Origin: Tubulanus polymorphus
Taxonomy: Eukaryota; Nemertea; Palaeonemertea; Tubulaniformes; Tubulanidae
NCBI RefSeq assembly: GCF_964204645.1
Contig: NC_134028.1
Location: 25,210,153-25,274,152 of the forward strand
Direction: 5' to 3'
Length of the DNA: 64,000 bases
A program made the translations under genes and the position numbers. The notes beneath the pieces are model-generated. The model was not told the origin of the DNA, did no database searches, and worked only from the letters and a program-made list of their open reading frames with translations. Numbering within the stretch: position 1 is the stretch's first letter; the number at the start of each line of letters is the position of its first letter. Positions 58,446 to 64,000 of the stretch are shown one piece after another.

Positions 58446-59649
58446 ACTACTGCAAATTACACGCTTTTGTGTCCACTAGAAGTTTCCATTAAAGCGTAGT
58501 TAAAAGTAGATGAAGGTTGACATCTATAGGCATGCCTCTGGGATAGCTGCTCTTTCAATACTTACAATCCGTGTTGGGCCGAATGTCAAAATATTTGAAA
58601 TATACGTCTCAGTACTTCGTCGAAACGTTTTAGCTTTACAGAATGTCACGTGGCTTTGACGTGTTTCGTCTGGTTATGATTCGTAAATGAATCATTATTT
58701 TTCCGAATATACATTACGACGTTGGCAACAACGACGAAGTTTAAATTCATCATGGAAACAATCCATCAATTTGAACCGTCGATAATACATCAGCTCCTGG
58801 CGTATAGACGCACCCCTCGTCGGGTCTGTCGTAATTACTGTTATTCCTGATCGCTGTACACGAGCAAGCAGTCATCCGTACCTGAACCTAAGGAGGAGAC
58901 CATGCTTCACGCTTTGTAACCTTTAAACAATGTCCCCCTGTTTAATCGGCTGTAGATATTACGCTCTCTACTGTCTATTTACGCGGCGGTAAATATGATT
59001 AATTCATTAACTTTATGGTGTTTGTGTACACGGAGTCAATTAGTAATGATGAAGACCCGCGGGGCGTGGATTGTCACACATTTAAATAAAGATTTACTGT
59101 CAGGTAATGTGCTTAATTCTGGATTCAGACTGCTGAGAGCATTCTCCAGGTCAACCCGCGAAGGTCAACGAAGGGACTAATCTATTTAGTGTAGAGGTTA
59201 TGCGCGTTACGTCACAGAGCGGGTAACTGAAATGAGAAGATTAACTGATTTCATTGGAAATCACGAACCTTCGTTGTGCACGCCAATTTTCCTGATGAAG
59301 ATACCTGTACTATGTATGCACTAGAAGTGAAAGCTCGTAATTTCATAAAGAATCAGTAAACCTTAGAGTACAGCCGTGTTTTTTCATTGCATGTGACCTT
59401 CATAGACGTGATGTGGCTAGGTCATTCGAGACTATCGCGGTTGAGTCGTCATCGTATAAGTCATTTAGTTTCAATTCGTATTATATAATTCTAATTCAAA
59501 TCGTCGTTTGGATAGGTCGTCAATAAAATGATCGTTCCAAATACGGCGACTGAAGGGGGTTTGACTGTGTATGGGAAATATGCGGGAAATGCGGCCACAG
59601 AACAAAAAAAACATTGCCAATTTTGCACCATAGCCCAAAAGAATGATTA
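58446..59649. other. No gene recognised
   Basis: Nothing supported beyond weak R1-like similarity near 58610. Confidence 0.4.
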
Positions 59650-59870
59650 GGCTAAAAAAGATTGATACCTTGTTTCTCCGCTCTGCTGAGCTTAAATGTT
59701 GACCCGGCCGGCCGCCTATCTACCCTATACATTAATTTTTTTTAAAATCGTGATCAATTTTACCATAATAGACCCGGCCGCTATAGAAATGAACTGTTTA
59801 TAAATTTTATCATATTTTACAAAAATGACCCGGCCGCTGCGGAGAAACAAGGTATCATTTTTGTTTAGCC
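59650..59870. mobile_element. 221-bp MITE with 32-bp terminal inverted repeats
   Basis: Terminal inverted repeats 59650-59681 and 59839-59870 match at 29 of 32 positions (outer end GGCTAAA, inner end CTTGTTTCTCCGC). Both flanks show TA next to the ends, consistent with a TA target duplication as in Tc1/mariner-type elements. Inside are three copies of GACCCGGCCG (near 59701, 59770, 59826). No transposase, so nonautonomous. Confidence 0.85.
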
Positions 59871-59873
59871 TAC

Positions 59874-59948
59874 CATATTCATCGTCCACAATTTGTAAAA
59901 TGTTCTGAAATGTTTCGTCCTTTATCCAAACCTCTTCGTATACGAGCA
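59874..59948 (-). CDS. Candidate 75-nt exon, minus strand (phase 1-1)
   Basis: Unknown gene. On the minus strand the acceptor (ATATATATTGTTTCAG, AG at 59949-59950) precedes 75 bases, ending AATATG|GTAGGC. Entered in phase 1 the exon reads xLVYEEVWIKDETF then QNILQIVDDEY. This is charged, amphipathic and unlike random translation. The length is a multiple of three with the same phase at both ends. The donor's first three bases (59871-59873) are unique sequence, but positions +4 onward are the terminal bases of the MITE at 59650-59870, so the transposon supplies part of the splice site. No neighbouring exon is identified. Codon content and splice signals make it plausible, not certain. Confidence 0.35.
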
Positions 59949-59950
59949 CT

Positions 59951-60573
59951 GAAACAATATATATACATTTAATTCTTTATAATGTTGTACACGGGACGAA
60001 TATGGAAGTTACGGCCGAGAATAAACTAATGCATCTAATGAATAAAACATAGTTCTGAACCGATCTATTGGGAGTGATATGTAATCATCTGGAACATGTC
60101 TACAGAAAATAATAGGCAATTACTGGTCTTACTGCTGCAGTCTTATGCCGTATACAATTAGATGTAAGAAGATATAGTATTTTGCCTTTTGCCGAGCATA
60201 TAAGTCTGGCGAATAGAAGATTATGCATTCGTACACGTGTATACCTGAAAACCTGATGCAAATGTAGGGAAAAAGGTTCAGTTGTTCGTTACAACATGTA
60301 CTGAAAACACGTCGGAAAATGTTAATTCGTTGCCTATGATGAAATAAAAAGGTCCCTTTTTCTCGTTTCGTGTTTTGAATCTGTTTATAGAATAAGATTT
60401 ATTCGACCTGAGGGGTAGGTGTATTTACCGAAGACTTCTTCTCGAGTCTGGTCGGTGCGAACACTTGTATCATCGTCAGTAGGCGCGTGTTCGCGGCAGA
60501 TATTCTCTTCGCCTTGTGGGAAAATATTGTGTCTGAGAATTAGACATGCGCGCTCACTCCAAACATCCTCCCC
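59951..60573. other. No gene recognised
   Basis: Nothing supported. Confidence 0.4.
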
Positions 60574-60627
60574 CGGCAGGGATTCGAACCTGATGGCATC
60601 GAGATTGCCACGGCACGAAACCCTGCC
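60574..60627 (-). repeat. tRNA-derived SINE head, minus copy
   Basis: The minus strand carries a B box GGTTCGAATCC (60580-60590) and an A-box-like GTGCCGTGGCAATCTCG (60600-60616), with GATGCCATCA between. Same family as 60836-60895. Confidence 0.6.
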
Positions 60628-60835
60628 ATAATCGACCGTGTGCGCAGATACATGCGCAGTTCAGATGATGTGTTTTTTAGCCAATCAGAAATCCCGTTTT
60701 ATTTTAGCCCGGGTTTTCCCATTTATAGTTCTTCCTTGAAATTTGCCTCAACGATTATACAACGAGCAATCTGATTGGTGCCGCCAGTTTTCGTTCGGAA
60801 AGCTGCGCATGTACCTGCGCACCCGGTCTACTGAT

Positions 60836-60895
60836 GCAGGGGTTCGTGCCGTGGCTGAGTGTAGCGATGCCATCAGGTTCGAGTCCCTGCAGAGG
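60836..60895 (+). repeat. tRNA-derived SINE head, plus copy
   Basis: GTGCCGTGGCTGAGTG (A box, about 60846-60861) resembles the D arm of Ser/Leu-type tRNAs. GGTTCGAGTCC (60876-60886) is the B box. No complete tRNA acceptor stem is seen, so I call it a SINE relic and not a tRNA gene. Confidence 0.6.
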
Positions 60896-61837
60896 GAGGA
60901 TGACCCAAAAGTGCATTTTCAAAAGTATACCGTATCTCTCTCGGTAAGAATGTGGTCAGCGGTGTAAGGCCATCTTCTCCGGCGCTCAATAACAAAGTCA
61001 ACACTCATCGTTCATAACCGTCAATCGTGAACGGACTACTAACTAACTAAACGATGTCAGAGGTCTGCTGCAACTGTTTGAGCGCTGTTTCATGTGTGAA
61101 GGTGGAGATTTGAACCGTGGAGTGGATAGTTTTCTAGCTGCTACACGACATCGCAGACCCAATTATGTGAACATTGATATTTGTCGCTTGTATTATGAGG
61201 CGCGTGTAGAGACGAGGTGGCAATCAAACAACGCAGTCTGAATCGACACAGATTGCTGCCATCTTTAACCTGTTTATGTAGACCGTTCGATACGATATTC
61301 GATATGAGATTTTCGATATTCGATTATTAGAACTCTATTTAAAGCGCGCGCTAGTGTAAAGGCGGTTACAATCATTTCGATATGATGGAAATATGAACCG
61401 ACGTACGATAGCCGGCATCCGACGACGTTCGCAAATGCAATTTCGCCCATTTTCATCATTAGATTATCGGACATTTTCTTGATTGCAGTGAACGCCCTTT
61501 TTTAATCATCCAAAGAATGAATGTAGTTCGAACATGATCGAAAATTCTCTCGTCGATGATTGTATCCCAAATGAAGCTTTCGTAAGATAAAGCAGTGAAA
61601 TTACAGGGCCGATGCGGGGTGGCTTTCCGAGGAAGATCTTTTTCGTTAAATCGTATTTGTGATCGACAATGAAACAGCTGCGTCTTAAACATTATGATCG
61701 GTAACATTCATTGACAAAGTGACTCAATCGACCTAAATCGTGATACCGGAAAACTATCGGTTTCAAATATCCACAGTAGAAATTACATTTTGTGTTTGTG
61801 GTTTCGTCGTTCGTTGATGAATCGGAACGAGACGCCA
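60896..61837. other. No gene supported
   Basis: Two overlapping ATG-led minus frames (61459-61707, 81 codons; 61274-61474, 66 codons) look mildly protein-like. No splice structure or homology supports them. Confidence 0.35.
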
Positions 61838-61851
61838 CCACCAGATGGCGC
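61838..61851 (+). promoter_or_regulatory. Perfect CTCF-like core motif
   Basis: CCACCAGATGGCGC matches 14 of 14 consensus positions; same orientation as 6113-6126. Confidence 0.45.
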
Positions 61852-62639
61852 AAATAAAAGTCGGTTTTCTGTAGTCAAAATTAGTTAATTCTTCAAACAA
61901 ATTTGAACAGGATTTTCAACTTTTTTCAGATTGACTTTTTATACTCGGTGTTTGGTGTAAATATGATTTTTTTTAATTCGGAGAAAATTTCAGCGATCAT
62001 TAAATGAAGATTAAAATGTTTAACGAATCTAGCGGATGAGTTGGGAATCCTGCATTGCCACTGTAGCGTTTTCCATGCCCTATCGTCTATTGGCTTTTGA
62101 TCGTGAATGCATTATTTTTAAACATGTTGCTTGTTGTTTATGCAACAACTACGAAAATTTACTTCGGAGGAAAAGACTTATTATTTTATATTCACCTACA
62201 TTCCATTTTGTTTATAATTCAAACCTATTTATCAAAAAAGAAATACATATTGTTATTTAAAGCAATGTTAACAAAAAAAAATGATACAATGCGCTATCGT
62301 TCATTTAGCCTTAGTGCGGGATGCACGATTTTCCAAAGAAAATTACGATATTAAAATACATCGTTTGAATTTATGTTATTTATTGCATACACGCAATGCT
62401 ATAAATTGATATAAATGGTAAAACAGGAGTTTCTCGGTCATCAGACGTGACGCCAAGCACGGGTCAATTTGTGACGCAAATACGACTGGAAGAAAATGGA
62501 GAAGATTTAATTTTGAAATCGGAAATCGAGGTACAAATATAGTTGTGTGATCGGCGGTCGAAAAACAAAAGATGTGCGAATGACCAGTTGCCCATCAGCA
62601 TTTTTGCGACAGAAAATGAAGTTCTTCTCCCGGCGGGCA
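61852..62639. other. No gene recognised; repeat piece
   Basis: A strong acceptor-like site at 61929 is followed by ATTGACTTTTTATACTCGG, which recurs near 37163-37185 (with GCGTTTGG), so it is a repeat and not an exon. Confidence 0.4.
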
Positions 62640-62832
62640 ACATAGCACCAGCCGGTGGCGCCGCCCTCGTGCTATTAGCCAACCAGCCAATCAACGCGAA
62701 GTAAACACGTCCTTTTCAGTTCCGGAACTCAGGCGTAAAGTTTAACATTTTCATTTCTCCTTTTTTAATCGTTAATTATCCTTTTTTTACGTACTCATCC
62801 GATAATTTTGTATACCGGTATTTTTAGATAGG
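62640..62832 (+). promoter_or_regulatory. Putative promoter/leader of the SGNH gene
   Basis: GC-rich patch with two CCAAT-type sites (AGCCAACCAGCCAATCAACG, about 62678-62697) some 150 bp upstream of the ATG. A pyrimidine-rich segment ending TTTTTAG (62827) could be a splice acceptor just before the start codon. Confidence 0.3.
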
Positions 62833-63453
62833 ATGTCTAAGAACATTGTAGTCGTAGGCCATAGTTATATCAGGCGCCTGGGTGATTTTGTGAGAGAGAA
62901 TAGTTCTGCTTCCTCTATTGTTAATTCCGATTGGGGTCTAGCTGGTTTAGACTTTGCGGCACCTCATTTGATCGGTATTGGGGGAGCAACAATAGATATT
63001 TTGATAAACCGTGATGTGCTCTCATTGATCTGTGAGCAGCGGCCTACATTAGTTTTGCTGCAGATTGGGTCAAACGACCTAGATAACCGGTATCTAACCC
63101 CAGCGTTTGTTGGAATGAAAATATTTCAATACGCTAATACCATTGTCGAGCGTACGGGTGCTGTTGTGTATATATGTGACCCTATTCGCCGCCAGAGATG
63201 GCGCAGTTTTAACGAAATTACTGGGAATAGTAGGGTTAGACAAGCGCAGGAATTTCTGCACGCCGCTTGTACAGGGTGCGAAAAGATATTTTCCTGGCGG
63301 CATCGGGGGTTTTGGAATTCTAGATATAATCTGTATGGTGGGGATCTAGTTCACTTGAACAAACAGGGCAACATTAAACTATATCGGTCACTCCGTGGGG
63401 CGATGGTTAAGGCCGGGAAGTGTCTCGGGACTAATAGGAGTGAAAGGGTCTGA
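62833..63453 (+). CDS. SGNH/GDSL-family hydrolase, intact ORF
   Basis: 206 residues, ATG at 62833, TGA at 63451. All SGNH blocks are present: GHS with the nucleophile Ser11 (VVVGHSYIRRL), the oxyanion Gly at about 50-51 (GIGGATI), GSND with Asn81 (residues 79-82), and D171-L-V-H174 near the C terminus, followed by NKQGNIKLYRSLRGAM. This is a complete catalytic set for an esterase or lipase-type reaction; the substrate is unknown. No signal peptide or membrane segment, so probably intracellular. Proteins of this type with the HLN..GN..LYRSLRGA ending are common in invertebrate genomes next to retroelement genes (DIRS/Ngaro-type tyrosine-recombinase elements and CR1-like LINEs also carry SGNH domains). 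No reverse transcriptase or recombinase is visible upstream; repeats follow downstream. It is thus either part of a mobile element continuing past the window or an intronless host gene. Confidence 0.88.
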   Translation: MSKNIVVVGHSYIRRLGDFVRENSSASSIVNSDWGLAGLDFAAPHLIGIGGATIDILINRDVLSLICEQRPTLVLLQIGSNDLDNRYLTPAFVGMKIFQYANTIVERTGAVVYICDPIRRQRWRSFNEITGNSRVRQAQEFLHAACTGCEKIFSWRHRGFWNSRYNLYGGDLVHLNKQGNIKLYRSLRGAMVKAGKCLGTNRSERV

Positions 63454-63504
63454 AGCATGGAAATACGTAGTGATATGGACACACATACATAACTGCTTGT
63501 ATAG

Positions 63505-63507
<3 letters not shown>

Positions 63508-63543
<36 letters not shown>
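63508..63543 (+). repeat. Poly(A) run of 36
   Basis: Starts 54 bp after the SGNH stop codon, without an AATAAA before it. Identical 8-bp sequences TATAGTAT lie on both sides (63500-63507 and 63548-63555). Confidence 0.95.
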
Positions 63544-63546
<3 letters not shown>

Positions 63547-63639
63547 ATATAGTATTCGTTAACATATAAATAAATAAATTAGTGATTCATATAGCCTCCT
63601 TAAATATATATATATAGTTTACGTACTCAGTAATCCTTG

Positions 63640-64000
63640 AGCCTATAACTTAATGCTCGGATGCTCAGAAATGATACAGTTTGATGTTTCTATGCACGTT
63701 ATTACCTTTAAGTTTTTTACCTGGTCTTCATTGATGAAAGGTTGAATTTTGCCTGCCTCTGGCCAGGGGCCCATGGAATTTTCCTAATCCTGCAATAACC
63801 ATTGATTAGGGCGTGCATTTTTCCCGATCATTACCATAAAGGTTTTTAGAATATGCTACTGTACTGGAGGTCCCAGGAGATAAGCATTAATATCGGGCTT
63901 AATTTTCCTGCTTCGGGGCAGGTGCCCATGAATAAATGTTTAATATGAGGGCTTAATTTCCTGTGATACATATTGATATAGGGCTTAATTTCCCTGCTTC
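63640..64000 (+). repeat. Direct-repeat-rich retroelement-like end
   Basis: Phrases recur several times: TTTGCCTGCCTCTGGCCAGG / TTCCTGCTTCGGGGCAGG, GGGGCCCATGGAA / GGTGCCCATGAAT, and GGGCTTAATTTYCCTGCTTC twice, the last cut by the window end. Probably the untranslated or terminal region of a mobile element that continues outside. Confidence 0.5.

Noticed and set aside
61930-62010. Exon after a strong acceptor at 61929
   Set aside because: The following sequence recurs near 37.17 kb as a repeat and there is no good donor.

Overview
The window looks like a stretch of a large, repeat-rich, AT-leaning animal genome. A marine invertebrate is the best guess, and a lophotrochozoan is plausible but unproven. 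Grounds: no bacterial-style gene packing, almost no long open frame, splice-like signals, tRNA-derived SINE pieces, many foldback (MITE-like) elements, long GA/CT microsatellites, and an SGNH-hydrolase reading frame of the kind carried by retroelements. I cannot name the species.

The only full-length protein I can assign is at 62833-63453: an intact 206-residue SGNH/GDSL hydrolase with all catalytic blocks, close to poly(A) and repeat-rich DNA at the right end. Most of the window is probably intron or intergenic DNA.

On the plus strand two short first exons are the best evidence for host genes. Exon A (11134-11191) and exon B (47212-47272) each encode a start codon plus a hydrophobic signal-peptide-like segment and end at a good donor in phase 1. 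They resemble each other at their 3' ends and in the first bases of the intron, so they look like paralogous or alternative first exons. Between and after them lie short candidate exons (24, 24, 87 and 21 nt, plus weaker ones), all multiples of three and all phase 1-1. This layout resembles a micro-exon gene for a secreted protein. It is a hypothesis: random sequence also yields such pairs, and only transcripts can settle it. On the minus strand 59874-59948 is a plausible 75-nt phase 1-1 exon whose donor touches a 221-bp MITE.

Region by region: 0-11 kb holds foldbacks, a CTCF-like site and a candidate exon at 3.07 kb; 10.6-11.2 kb is the promoter and first exon A; 17.5-18.2 kb has a 46-bp tandem array and two micro-exon candidates; 20-27 kb has a hairpin, a 278-nt pure purine run and GGA-rich DNA; 27-36 kb has SINE and MITE pieces and the 87-nt exon candidate; 37-45 kb has minisatellites (21 bp, 56/57 bp), an 80-bp CT run and the 21-nt candidate; 46.7-47.3 kb is the TC-rich region and exon B; 48-59 kb is MITE, palindrome and tandem-repeat territory; 59.6-64 kb has the MITE-exon junction, an inverted SINE pair, the SGNH gene and retroelement-like repeats. 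Perfect CRE sites (TGACGTCA) occur seven times, far more than base composition predicts.
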